DNA of 40,245 nt from Chloroflexota bacterium (GTDB taxonomy: Bacteria > Chloroflexota > Anaerolineae > J036 > Brachytrichaceae). The notes under the pieces were generated by a model. The model was not told the DNA's origin. It saw only the letters and a list, made by a program, of their open reading frames with translations, and ran no database searches. Numbering within the stretch: the first letter of the stretch is position 1; every line of letters starts with the position of its first letter. The position numbers were made by a program, and so were the translations under genes. Shown piece after piece: positions 1 through 12,534 of this stretch. Where the stretch lies: positions 1 to 40,245 of the forward strand of contig JAMDDR010000256.1 in NCBI GenBank assembly GCA_023488685.1, written 5' to 3'.

Positions 1-110
1 CAACCGTGATAGAGGAGACGTTTACCATGTAATTCTATGGTGAAGCAACTTGCCAAGAAAGCCATGCGGATTCAGATATGCTAAAGCCACTGAGCGTAAG
101 CCCTAGATAT
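1..110. other. Left-edge stretch without an assignable gene
   Basis: Short open frames enter from the left edge on the plus strand and stop at about 32 and 43. Either could be the last codons of a gene outside the window, but too little is present to identify one. No start codon with a convincing ribosome binding site and no RNA gene was seen before the terminator. Confidence 0.3.
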
Positions 111-154
111 AAAAAGCGGGTGCCACAGCAGATTGGCTGTGGCACCCGCTTTTT
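111..154. terminator. Bidirectional intrinsic terminator downstream of rpoC
   Basis: A perfect 19-bp stem (arms 111-129 and 136-154) closes a 6-nt loop. The stem core is GCGGGTGCCACAGC, flanked by five A on the left and five T on the right, so the hairpin ends in a U-tract in either direction. It lies 21 bp past the rpoC stop codon on the minus strand and can also stop plus-strand transcripts entering from the left. Confidence 0.93.
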
Positions 155-175
155 ATTTGAGTTGTTCGTGCCGGA

Positions 176-4549
<4,374 letters not shown>

Positions 4550-4655
4550 TAATTGGATTACTCCTTATATGGCAGTCTGCACGGCTGGTTATACGAATCT
4601 CTAATGCGCTGGCAACTCTGCCTTCAGGCCGACGTAATCACATTACAACAAACAG

Positions 4656-4682
4656 AGCGCGGGCGACAAAATCGCTCGCGCT
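4656..4682 (-). promoter_or_regulatory. Hairpin in the rpoC 5' leader
   Basis: Arms 4656-4666 and 4672-4682 pair in the minus-strand transcript, with one mismatch and a 5-nt loop. The hairpin falls in the roughly 175-nt leader between the mapped promoter motif and the rpoC start. It is not followed by a U-tract, so it looks like a stability or regulatory structure rather than a terminator. Its role is unknown. Confidence 0.5.
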
Positions 4683-4730
4683 TCAGAATTTCTGACGCAC
4701 TTAGGGACACAAGTAAATTGTATAGCTGGA

Positions 4731-4758
4731 ATTATAGCGGTTTTGGTTGTTTCGTCAA
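4731..4758 (-). promoter_or_regulatory. Sigma70-type promoter for rpoC
   Basis: Read on the minus strand, TTGACG (4758-4753), a 16-bp spacer and a perfect TATAAT (4736-4731) form a near-consensus promoter. Transcription would start near 4723, giving a leader of about 175 nt before rpoC. It explains how rpoC is expressed without an upstream rpoB. Confidence 0.75.
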
Positions 4759-4823
4759 GCACTAGTTGTGTTCTGGCATGTGCTTCAGTGCTTTGGCTTT
4801 GGTTCAGGCTCTTGGGTTGGCGC

Positions 4824-4855
4824 GAATGTTGTGAATGTCGTGAATGTCGTGAATG
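4824..4855 (+). repeat. 9-bp tandem repeat, about 3.5 copies
   Basis: Three nearly identical copies of GAATGTCGT (the first reads GAATGTTGT) are followed by a partial GAATG. The repeat sits in the 382-bp divergent region between rpoC and the kinase gene. The rest of that region holds the rpoC promoter and leader plus AT-rich sequence before the kinase start. Confidence 0.8.
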
Positions 4856-4931
4856 GATTGTATTTGTCTGAGATCCTGTTGGTATGTAGCTTGTTAATTG
4901 TACTGCTATATATCTTTATGATTAATAGATA

Positions 4932-7256
4932 ATGCCTATGCGAAAGTCTGCTCGAAATACGGACCCGAATCTCATCATGCTTACGTACTTAAGACGGTAT
5001 TCCCGGATAGCCGCGAAGCGGCGGATGGCCACGGAGTGGCAGACCAACGCAATCGACCTTCACAAGGATCTGATTGCACTGATAAGCCTGCCATTGATTG
5101 TCATTGGCATCGTTCTGGGCAGCCTGACGGCCACGCGGCTGGCGTTTCCCAATCTCCTGTTTCTTATCGCACTCGCATCAATTGCACTCGGCCTGGTAAC
5201 GCTGCTCCTCAGCGGTCAATACACCACCCTGGCACGCCATCTACTGGCATGGGGAGTCAACGGACTATTGCTCACCGCACTGGGGATCTCGTCGGAACCC
5301 TGGCTCCCTATGATCGGGCTGCCCATCATCGTCATCAACACAGCGCTCGTTACCGGCGGAGGCCTGGTCAGCGCCGTTGTCATCGGAGCGCTGACATGGT
5401 GGCTGGCGCGCGATAACACACGCACCTACCCTATGGTGCTGATCGCAGGACTTTATGCGCTCACCGCCTTCATCGCCATGGCTGTAGTGGCCGTCTTCGG
5501 TCGTACACTTCGCCTGGCATGGGAAACCGAGGCTCAGACTGATCAGATGCTGATCGAGGCACGCGAGCGGCAGGGGAACCTGGCCAGCGTGCTCAAATCC
5601 CTTGAGCTGACCACATCGCTGCTGGAACAGGCCAATCGCAAGCTCTATCTGGCGCATCGCCAAGCCGAGGAGGCCCAACGTCTGAAAGAACAGTTCGCGG
5701 CAAATGTATCGCACGAGCTGCGCACGCCACTCAACTTGATCCTGGGTTTCAGTGAGATGCTGTATCTATCGCCCGAAGTGTATGGCGATATGCGCTGGCC
5801 CCCTACCCTGCGTCGCGATGTCTATCAAATCTACCGCAGCAGCCGTCACCTGTTGGAGATGATCGACGACATTCTCGACCTCTCCCGGTATGACCTGGCA
5901 GAGTTCACCCTGAATAAAGAACCAACCAAGATCGAACCCCTGTTACAGAATGCTGTCGAGATCACCGCTGGGCTGTTCCGCGACCGGCCGGTTAACCTGG
6001 AGCTTGTCGTCGAACCGAACTTGCCGGCACTGAATCTCGACCGGACACGCATCCGTCAGGTGGTGCTCAATCTACTCTCGAATGCGCGCCATTTCACGGA
6101 GCATGGAACAGTCCGCGTGCAAGCGCACCAGAGCAATGGGGATGTGATCGTCAGCGTCAGCGACACCGGTCCAGGCATTCCGGCCGACAAACTGAGCCAC
6201 ATCTTCGAGGAGTTCTACCAGGTGGATGGCTCGCTGCGCCGCAACCATCACGGCGCAGGTCTCGGCCTCGCCATCAGCAAGCATTTCGTGCAGGCACACG
6301 AAGGCCGCATCTGGGTGGAGAGCGAAGAAGGGCACGGGTCAACCTTCTACTTCAGCCTGCCGATACCCCATACCGGCACCCCTACGCTCTACCCTAAAAG
6401 CACCAATTCACTCGAACCCGCGCACCGGGATGAGCGCACACGCCTCCTGGTGATCGATCCCGATCCAACCGTCGCGGCACTCCTGCAGCGCCACCTGGGC
6501 AACTGTGACGTCTTCCAGGTGGAGGATGTGCCTCACCTGGAGGAAGAGATCATTGCCCGCCAGCCGCATCTCATCCTGAACAACATCCCGCCAACACATC
6601 CCTCTCCCCAGCAAGAGGAGACCAGGTGGGGCTCCGGCGCACTGTTGGCGTTGGAGCAGAAAGGGCTATTGACCATGCCAGTCGTGAGTTGCTCGCTGCC
6701 GAGCAAAGCCTGGCTGGCCAGCGAGTTGTCCGTCACCGCATGCCTGAGCAAACCCATCACCGCACAACAGCTCTATAAAGAGCTCAATCGCATTGGCCCG
6801 GTCCACGAGATTCTCATCGTAGATGACGACCGCGGTTTTTGCCAGTTGGTCGAGCGCATGCTCGGCATGCCCGGCACGTACCATGTCAGACACGCGTATG
6901 ATGGCCAGGAAGGGCTGCAAGCGATACAACAACAGCCACCCGACCTGGTGTTGCTCGATCTCATCATGCCCAACATGGACGGCTTCGAAATGCTGGTACA
7001 CAAAAATCACACCCCGGCGCTGGCTGCCATTCCGGTCATCTTGCTGAGCGTGACCAGTGCGGCTGAGGATGCCCTGTTGCGCCAGGGGAGCGGTTTTAGC
7101 ATTCAACGCACCACCGGATTGAGGCTTGTGGAAGTGTTGCGCTGCCTGCATGGCGCCGTCGATGCATTTGGCGAAATCCCCCATGTGATTGCGAACGCGC
7201 AACCGCCCCAAGAGCAGGTCACCGCCAACCCAGATAACAAGATTAATGCAGTTTAA
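4932..7256 (+). CDS. Membrane hybrid histidine kinase with two receiver domains
   Basis: Encodes a 774-aa sensor kinase. Residues about 45-195 hold roughly five to six membrane segments and no large extracellular loop, so it may sense an intramembrane or small signal. A coiled linker leads to the HisKA box SHELRTP with His261. The HATPase follows, with an N-box ([11 protein letters not shown]), DTGPGIP and GAGLGLAI. Two receiver domains come next. The first (from about 500) has an Asp-to-Asn change at the phosphoacceptor site (LILNNIPP) but keeps a SKP lysine. The second (from about 627) has acidic Asp631-633 and acceptor Asp676, but no recognisable KP lysine. The start is uncertain: ATG 4932 has no clear ribosome binding site, and ATG 4977 and 5025 are alternatives. 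The gene is convergent with the next one, with a 5-bp gap. Its signal and partner are unknown. Confidence 0.9.
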   Translation: MPMRKSARNTDPNLIMLTYLRRYSRIAAKRRMATEWQTNAIDLHKDLIALISLPLIVIGIVLGSLTATRLAFPNLLFLIALASIALGLVTLLLSGQYTTLARHLLAWGVNGLLLTALGISSEPWLPMIGLPIIVINTALVTGGGLVSAVVIGALTWWLARDNTRTYPMVLIAGLYALTAFIAMAVVAVFGRTLRLAWETEAQTDQMLIEARERQGNLASVLKSLELTTSLLEQANRKLYLAHRQAEEAQRLKEQFAANVSHELRTPLNLILGFSEMLYLSPEVYGDMRWPPTLRRDVYQIYRSSRHLLEMIDDILDLSRYDLAEFTLNKEPTKIEPLLQNAVEITAGLFRDRPVNLELVVEPNLPALNLDRTRIRQVVLNLLSNARHFTEHGTVRVQAHQSNGDVIVSVSDTGPGIPADKLSHIFEEFYQVDGSLRRNHHGAGLGLAISKHFVQAHEGRIWVESEEGHGSTFYFSLPIPHTGTPTLYPKSTNSLEPAHRDERTRLLVIDPDPTVAALLQRHLGNCDVFQVEDVPHLEEEIIARQPHLILNNIPPTHPSPQQEETRWGSGALLALEQKGLLTMPVVSCSLPSKAWLASELSVTACLSKPITAQQLYKELNRIGPVHEILIVDDDRGFCQLVERMLGMPGTYHVRHAYDGQEGLQAIQQQPPDLVLLDLIMPNMDGFEMLVHKNHTPALAAIPVILLSVTSAAEDALLRQGSGFSIQRTTGLRLVEVLRCLHGAVDAFGEIPHVIANAQPPQEQVTANPDNKINAV

Positions 7257-7261
7257 TGCAG

Positions 7262-8482
7262 TTACGTGAGATGAAGCGCGTGCAGGACGCGCAGAATGTC
7301 GTCGCGGCCAACAGGCTTCGTCAGTGAACTGCTAGCACCCAGTGACTGTGCCAGTTGCGGGTCGTCGATCACAGAGCAGACAATGACCGGGATGCCGGCG
7401 GTCGACGGTTCGGCTCGCAATGTCTGCAGCACTTCCCACCCATCCAGATCGGGCATCATTACATCCAACACGATCACGTCGGGATGCAGTTGGCGGGCTA
7501 TGTCCAAACCGTCCGGTCCATTATTGGCCTGGATAACGTGGAATGGGTGTCCGGCCAGGTAGCGACTGAACAGATCGCCCAAGCCCTCGTTGTCATCAAT
7601 CACAAGGATCGTCGCACCGCCGACGGGAATACGCAACAACACCTCACGGATCCCCTCGCCCTCCGTGACCTGCGGCAACGGCCAGTGCAGACGGTCGGCC
7701 AACTGCGCAACCGTTGTTCCAAGTGGAGCCGCCCCCTCCCGCAAATGATGGCGCACCGTCAATAACGCCGTCGTCCCGTTTGCCTTCAAGCGAAGTGAGA
7801 GCTGCCCCGGCACAGCGTCCTGGATGGCGTGGCTTAAAAGACTCACCAGCGCCTGCTGTGCAACCACCTGATCGGTCACCACCATTACCGGTTGTGCGGG
7901 CATATCGACCTGGCATTGGACACCAAGCGACACCGCCAGACGATCAACCGCCTTATGTGCGCGCAATACGAGCTGGCACAGGTTGATTGCGAAAGAGCGC
8001 TTATCCAAACGCTGCATTTCTTCTTCCAGCGCAGACGCCTGCGTTGGCTCCGGCAGCACAGAACCAGACCCTGCTGACGCCTCATCCTGCCTCATGCGCG
8101 GCCACAACAAAGCAGCCACACTTTCTTCGCCATGCCTCAAGTCGCGATATGCCTGCCGTAATGATATGTTAAGCTCGTTGGCCGCCTCCTGGATCGTCAT
8201 ACCTTCCACATAGTGGAGATGAAGTAAGTTATAAATCCGTGCATGGGGCGCTCGGAAGCATATGCCCGGCCCCGGGCTTAACGCCTCAACAGCTTGCATC
8301 ACCTCGCGCCGCAATTGCTGTCCCGACGATTCACCCAAACGTTCGGGGGCACGCAAAATTGCCTCTGCAAACGGATGAGTCAAAAGATAAGGAAAATCGT
8401 GAAGATGTTCCAGGATATGCTGAACTTGCTCAACGAAGGCACAAGGCAAGGTGGCGTCTGCAACCACACGCGAGTCAGACAT
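7262..8482 (-). CDS. HTH / degenerate GHKL / receiver protein (atypical response regulator)
   Basis: Encodes a 406-aa protein with an unusual domain order. Residues about 80-135 resemble a sigma-70 region 4-like helix-turn-helix (MTIQEAANELNISLRQAYRD). Residues about 160-285 look like a decayed GHKL ATPase: helix and strand patterns remain, but the N-box asparagine and glycine boxes are lost. The C-terminal receiver domain is intact, with Asp296/Asp297, phosphoacceptor Asp340 (LDVMMPDLDG), a Ser in VIVCSV and the SLTKP lysine. It therefore probably receives phosphate and binds DNA through its N-terminus, the reverse of the usual receiver-first order. It is convergent with the hybrid kinase and divergent from the transporter genes, so it could be the kinase's partner or the transporter's regulator; both are inferences. 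No clear ribosome binding site precedes ATG 8482. Confidence 0.85.
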   Translation of the reverse strand: MSDSRVVADATLPCAFVEQVQHILEHLHDFPYLLTHPFAEAILRAPERLGESSGQQLRREVMQAVEALSPGPGICFRAPHARIYNLLHLHYVEGMTIQEAANELNISLRQAYRDLRHGEESVAALLWPRMRQDEASAGSGSVLPEPTQASALEEEMQRLDKRSFAINLCQLVLRAHKAVDRLAVSLGVQCQVDMPAQPVMVVTDQVVAQQALVSLLSHAIQDAVPGQLSLRLKANGTTALLTVRHHLREGAAPLGTTVAQLADRLHWPLPQVTEGEGIREVLLRIPVGGATILVIDDNEGLGDLFSRYLAGHPFHVIQANNGPDGLDIARQLHPDVIVLDVMMPDLDGWEVLQTLRAEPSTAGIPVIVCSVIDDPQLAQSLGASSSLTKPVGRDDILRVLHALHLT

Positions 8483-8519
8483 TGTTATTTCAACAGCTTG
8501 TCATCCGGATGGCATGTTT

Positions 8520-8549
8520 TTGGCAAAAATCTATGGACACAAGTATAGC
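8520..8549 (+). promoter_or_regulatory. Candidate promoter for the first ABC transporter operon
   Basis: TTGGCA (8520-8525), an 18-bp spacer and TATAGC (8544-8549) precede the first permease gene by about 130 bp. The -10 element is weak, so this is tentative. Confidence 0.3.
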
Positions 8550-8582
8550 CTTTCAGCTAGATTAGCGTAGAGACTGATAACA

Positions 8583-8614
8583 GACGTGCGCCAGATACGA
8601 AGATCTGGCACGTC
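8583..8614. promoter_or_regulatory. Inverted repeat in the leader of transporter operon 1
   Basis: The left arm GACGTG-cg-CCAGAT and right arm ATCTGGCACGTC are reverse complements apart from two extra bases, around a 6-nt centre. It lies downstream of the candidate promoter and about 64 bp before the permease start. An operator or an RNA hairpin are both possible. Confidence 0.5.
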
Positions 8615-8677
8615 GATGGCCGCTCGTAGCCAGAGTACCAATTCATAGGAGTATCAATTTATAGGAGGTTGATCCCC

Positions 8678-9646
8678 TTGGCCCTTCCTCTCAAAATACG
8701 TCAGCCGGCAAAGCGCTCTGCCGCCAGAGAATTGCTACGCAACCTAATCAACTATAAGCTACTCCTTGCGCTGGCGATCCCGGGTCTGCTCTTGATCTTC
8801 ATGCTCAACTACGTTCCGATGTTCGGTATCGTGATCGCGTTCGAGGATTTTCGGGCTGAAAGTGGCTTCTTGAGCCCCTTCATTGGGTTGAAGAACTTCG
8901 AGTTGCTGTTTAGTTCGCCAGTCGTCGGGCGGCTGGTGGCAAACACCATTGGGCTGAATGCTCTATTTATTACTTGTGAGACGATCGTCTCAGTATCCAT
9001 TGCTTTGATCATCAACGAGATTGGTCACCGCTTCTTACGGCGGATGTATCAATCCATTATGTTTCTGCCATTCTTCATGTCGTGGGCAGTTGTATCTATG
9101 CTGTTGTTCGGCTGGTTCGACTACGAGGTAGGCCTGCTTAACACGACACTCAGAAGCGCTGGCTTGGAGCGCATATCTTTCTATGACGATCCAAACATCT
9201 GGCCCGGCATCCTGGCTTTCCTGCGTGTGTGGAAGAGTACTGGCAGTGGCTGCATCCTCTACCTGGCCGTGCTGGTCGGCATTGACCCACAGTTGTACGA
9301 AGCAGCAGCCATTGACGGAGCAAGTCGTCTGCAACGTATCCGGCAAATCAGCCTGCCTTTGCTTGTTCCAACCATCATTCTGCTCACTCTGCTCTCAATC
9401 GGACGCATTTTCTATGGTGACTACGGCATGATCTATGCCATTATCGGCAGCAGCGCTGCATTATGGCCCACCACCGACGTGATCGACACCTACATCATCC
9501 GCGCATTACAGAGCACCACCAACTTTGGCATGAGCACCGCCGTCGGCCTCAGTCAGTCTGTGCTTGGTTTCATCTGTGTCTTCGGCTCGAACTGGATTAC
9601 CAAGAAGTGGTCACAGCGACGTGGTGAGGATTACTCGCTCTTCTAG
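8678..9646 (+). CDS. Sugar ABC transporter permease, LplB type (system 1)
   Basis: Encodes a 322-aa inner-membrane permease of the CUT1/LplB class, which imports oligosaccharides together with a second permease, a lipoprotein and an ATPase. About six membrane segments are visible, starting with LALAIPGLLLIFML. The cytoplasmic EAA loop that docks the ATPase reads EAAAIDGASRLQRIR. TTG 8678 is chosen as start because AGGAGG at 8663-8668 lies 9 nt upstream; the TTG at 8669 abuts that site and would be too close. The sequence is strikingly similar to the permease at 13912, including an almost identical C-terminal third (GLSQSVLGFICVFGSNW). It starts a three-gene operon. Confidence 0.93.
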   Translation: MALPLKIRQPAKRSAARELLRNLINYKLLLALAIPGLLLIFMLNYVPMFGIVIAFEDFRAESGFLSPFIGLKNFELLFSSPVVGRLVANTIGLNALFITCETIVSVSIALIINEIGHRFLRRMYQSIMFLPFFMSWAVVSMLLFGWFDYEVGLLNTTLRSAGLERISFYDDPNIWPGILAFLRVWKSTGSGCILYLAVLVGIDPQLYEAAAIDGASRLQRIRQISLPLLVPTIILLTLLSIGRIFYGDYGMIYAIIGSSAALWPTTDVIDTYIIRALQSTTNFGMSTAVGLSQSVLGFICVFGSNWITKKWSQRRGEDYSLF

Positions 9647-9679
9647 GTTCAAAGTATCAGAGCAAGAGGATTACCTGAC

Positions 9680-10570
9680 ATGATCAACCGTACACTCAGC
9701 GATCGCATCTTTTCAGCATTCAACTACATCGTTGCCACACTATTCACGCTGATTTGCTTCATCCCATTCTACACAATGGTCATTGCGTCAGTAACTGAGA
9801 AGCGTGCGCTCATCCGTTTCGGTTATCAGTTCTGGCCAAGCCAGTTCACGTTAGAAGCCTACCAGTGGGTGTTACGTGGTCAGGCTGTACTCACCGGTTA
9901 CGCCGTCACCGTGTTTGTCACTCTCACAGGTACGCTATTGAGCCTGACGCTGATGTGCGCACTGGCATATGCCATGTCCAACAAGAAGTTCAAGCCGCGC
10001 AATCCAATCGCCTTCTATGTGTACTTCACGATGATATTCAGCGGCGGCATCATCCCTTGGTTCATCACGATGCGCGCCGTCGGTCTGTATGACAATATCT
10101 GGGCCCTCATTGTGCCCATGCTGATGAACCCCTGGTGGATCTTCGTATTGCGCAACTACTTCAACAATCTGCCCACTGAAATACTCGAATCCGCGCGCAT
10201 CGACGGCGCCAGTGACTTGCAAATCCTGACGCGCATCGTGCTGCCACTGTCCACTCCTGTGCTGGCAACAACGGCGCTGTTTGTGTCAGTGGCGTATTGG
10301 AACGACTGGTGGCACGGTGTGATGCTGCTGGATTTTGCCGACTTCCGCCCGCTGCAGGTGATCATCCTGCGTATCATAAACAACATTCGCGCCATCCGCG
10401 AAGCGATGTCGGTCCCGGGCAGCACCATCACGATCGACATGTCGCAGATACCCGCACTGTCGATCCGCATGGCCATTGTGGTGGTGACCATCGGCCCGAT
10501 CATTCTTGTATACCCATTCGTACAGCGCTACTTTATCCATGGTCTAACCCTGGGAGCAATTAAGGGCTAG
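9680..10570 (+). CDS. Sugar ABC transporter permease, YtcP type (system 1)
   Basis: Encodes the 296-aa partner permease (MalG/YtcP class) of the importer whose first permease ends 33 bp upstream. About six membrane segments and the EAA loop (ESARIDGASDLQI) are visible, and the end YFIHGLTLGAIKG is typical of this class. A ribosome binding site AAGAGGA lies 9 nt before ATG 9680. Together with the LplB-type permease it should form the heterodimeric channel. No ATPase gene is present anywhere in the window, so a shared MsmX/UgpC-type ATPase must act from elsewhere (inference from related systems). Confidence 0.93.
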   Translation: MINRTLSDRIFSAFNYIVATLFTLICFIPFYTMVIASVTEKRALIRFGYQFWPSQFTLEAYQWVLRGQAVLTGYAVTVFVTLTGTLLSLTLMCALAYAMSNKKFKPRNPIAFYVYFTMIFSGGIIPWFITMRAVGLYDNIWALIVPMLMNPWWIFVLRNYFNNLPTEILESARIDGASDLQILTRIVLPLSTPVLATTALFVSVAYWNDWWHGVMLLDFADFRPLQVIILRIINNIRAIREAMSVPGSTITIDMSQIPALSIRMAIVVVTIGPIILVYPFVQRYFIHGLTLGAIKG

Positions 10571-10587
10571 CGTTTACACCGGCGATA

Positions 10588-10611
10588 ACGAGGGTATGCT
10601 CATCCCCTCGT
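10588..10611 (+). promoter_or_regulatory. Intercistronic hairpin before the binding-protein gene
   Basis: ACGAGGG (10588-10594) and CCCTCGT (10605-10611) pair around a 10-nt loop in the 89-bp gap between the second permease and the binding-protein gene. There is no U-tract. Such hairpins often let the lipoprotein mRNA accumulate above that of the permeases; that role is inferred here. Confidence 0.5.
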
Positions 10612-10659
10612 CGAATTAAACCATTCACCCATTCACATTCATTATTAAGGAGGACTGCA

Positions 10660-12435
10660 ATGTCCAGAAAGATCACGCGCCGGCAAATGTTGTACGTAAT
10701 CGGTATGGGGACGGCGACCGGTCTTGTATCCGCTTGCCAATCCGCCACACCGACAATGGCGCCGGCCACTCAGCCACCAGCGGCCACCGAAGCCGCTGGC
10801 GCGACAGAAGCACCAAAGGCAACAGAAGCGCCCCAACCTACAGAGGCGCCTAAGACTGGGGAGCCCAAAGTCATCACCTATGTGGACTCGGCTGGTTTCG
10901 GCTCGCCACCCTACCGGGAATCCCAGGACCCAATTGCTAAGGCGTTGAGCGAAAAGATGCAATCCGAGGGGATCAACCTTGAGTTCCGCGTCATGCTGCT
11001 TGACAACCCCAAGGAGAAGTACCCGATCCTATATGCCAGCGGCACGCCGTTCACTTGGGCCTTCGACGCTCCATGGTACTTCATGAACAGCCTGCGCGAT
11101 CAGGGTCATCTGCGCCCGCTTGAGACGTATATGGATCAGTATCCGAATATTGTGAAGGCGATCAGCCAGGATGTGATCGACTTCAACTACCAGCTCGGTC
11201 ACCTGTATGGCCTTCCCACCGGCTTCTACGTGGGCGGTGGCGCGAGTGGTGTCGTCTATCGCAAGGACTTGCTCGACAAGTATGGCATGCCCGAACCGAA
11301 GAACCTGGATGACCTTGAGCTCTTCCTGGCCGAGGTGCAGAAGACCGAGAAGGATATGATCCCCTTCGGCGCCGACGACACTTTCAACGTCGGCTATATG
11401 AGTGGACCATGGCGCAAGTGGCTGCCTAAGAAACACGGCTACAATCCCGGCGGCGCGATGGTCGGCGGGGGCATCGATGACGGTCTGACAAATCCGCCCA
11501 AGTACCTCGGAAGTGAGGACCTCGAGGGTGCCACAGTTGCCTACGAACGAGCCAGGGACTGGTATGAGAAGGGCTGGGTCAACAAGAATGTGCTGCAGTT
11601 AAAGGTTGAACAGACAGTGGAAGAGTTGTTTAACCCCGGCAAATGCGCGGCGTTGGCCTACAATGAGGCTGCGATGAAGGCCGAGTTGACGATTCAGCCC
11701 GGACTTCAGTCTTTCATCCCCGAAGGCAAAGCAGCCGGCTTCGCCGTGGAAGGCCCTATGGAAGGTGCGACCATCCAGTTCTCGATCCTCAAGCAGTGGA
11801 ACTTCCAAGTCTTCAATTCGCATATGCCCGAAGAGGACACGCTGGCTGGTCTTCAGTTCTTCAACTGGCTGCTGGGCAGTCAGGATAACATCGATCTCTA
11901 CCTGTTCGGCATTGACGGCACGAACTATAAGAAGCTGCCTGACATGAAGTATGCCGATATCGAGGGTGTAGACGGCACAACCAACTACCGTCGTCGCTGG
12001 TATGTCGCCGGCGTGCCCGGGCAGTTCGAGCGTGTGCCCGAGCAGGCGACAGAGAACTTTATGAAGACGCTGGCCTACATCACCGACTTGAACAACTACA
12101 TGCCCAACCCATTGGAGAAGTTCGAGCCGGAGCGTAAAGTGAAGGAGGCAGAACTAGCTCAGTTGACTGCAGCCAGCAAGGAGTTCTCGCTGCCACTCGC
12201 CGCGGGCCAGGTTGACGTCAAGGAGGGCATGGACAAGCTGACCAAGGCGCTAAAGGATGCAAAGCGCGATGATGTCATGGCCGAGTTCCAGACGCAGCTT
12301 GACAAGTGGATCGGCGACAACAAGAGTGAGTATGAAGCGACGCTCAAGAAAGCCCAAACCAAGTACGAGGACTGGAAGAATACTAAGTTTGCCGAGTACA
12401 TCAAGGCACACCCGGAGAAGGCCGGCACCGCCTAA
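10660..12435 (+). CDS. Sugar ABC transporter substrate-binding lipoprotein (system 1)
   Basis: Encodes a 591-aa extracellular solute-binding protein of the long LipO/YtcQ type that serves LplB/YtcP permeases. The N-terminus has a twin-arginine-like motif (TRRQMLYVIG) and a lipobox LVSAC with Cys26 as lipidation site, so it is probably exported folded and anchored outside the membrane. Residues about 30-65 form a low-complexity linker of Ala-Thr-Glu-Ala-Pro units. The mature domain begins at about residue 70 (VITYVDSAGFG). A strong ribosome binding site AAGGAGG (10647-10653) lies 6 nt before ATG. It is clearly paralogous to the protein at 15962, sharing ILYASG-type, AFDAPWY and SLRDQG segments. 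The ligand cannot be read from the sequence; a large oligosaccharide is likely for this class. Confidence 0.93.
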   Translation: MSRKITRRQMLYVIGMGTATGLVSACQSATPTMAPATQPPAATEAAGATEAPKATEAPQPTEAPKTGEPKVITYVDSAGFGSPPYRESQDPIAKALSEKMQSEGINLEFRVMLLDNPKEKYPILYASGTPFTWAFDAPWYFMNSLRDQGHLRPLETYMDQYPNIVKAISQDVIDFNYQLGHLYGLPTGFYVGGGASGVVYRKDLLDKYGMPEPKNLDDLELFLAEVQKTEKDMIPFGADDTFNVGYMSGPWRKWLPKKHGYNPGGAMVGGGIDDGLTNPPKYLGSEDLEGATVAYERARDWYEKGWVNKNVLQLKVEQTVEELFNPGKCAALAYNEAAMKAELTIQPGLQSFIPEGKAAGFAVEGPMEGATIQFSILKQWNFQVFNSHMPEEDTLAGLQFFNWLLGSQDNIDLYLFGIDGTNYKKLPDMKYADIEGVDGTTNYRRRWYVAGVPGQFERVPEQATENFMKTLAYITDLNNYMPNPLEKFEPERKVKEAELAQLTAASKEFSLPLAAGQVDVKEGMDKLTKALKDAKRDDVMAEFQTQLDKWIGDNKSEYEATLKKAQTKYEDWKNTKFAEYIKAHPEKAGTA

Positions 12436-12473
12436 TTCCACAGACACGAGCCGCAGGTGTAAAGGCAGTATCA

Positions 12474-12504
12474 ATCAAGGCCGGCTTTGTCGACCGGCCT
12501 TGAT
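12474..12504 (+). terminator. Hairpin downstream of binding-protein gene 1
   Basis: ATCAAGGCCGG (12474-12484) and CCGGCCTTGAT (12494-12504) form a perfect 11-bp stem with a 9-nt loop. No T-tract follows, so it may be a partial terminator or an mRNA-end stabiliser between the transporter and the UroD-like gene. Confidence 0.5.
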
Positions 12505-12534
12505 CGAACCGGCCACTACGCGCCACACTGAACG

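Noticed and set aside
4747..4932. 61-codon frame upstream of the kinase called as a gene
   Set aside because: It starts with TTG without a ribosome binding site and is partly made of a 9-bp tandem repeat. The TAATG overlap is noted as a finding, but the evidence is too weak for a coding feature.
8669..8677. TTG 8669 as start of the first permease
   Set aside because: It directly abuts the AGGAGG site; the TTG at 8678 has the proper 9-nt spacing.
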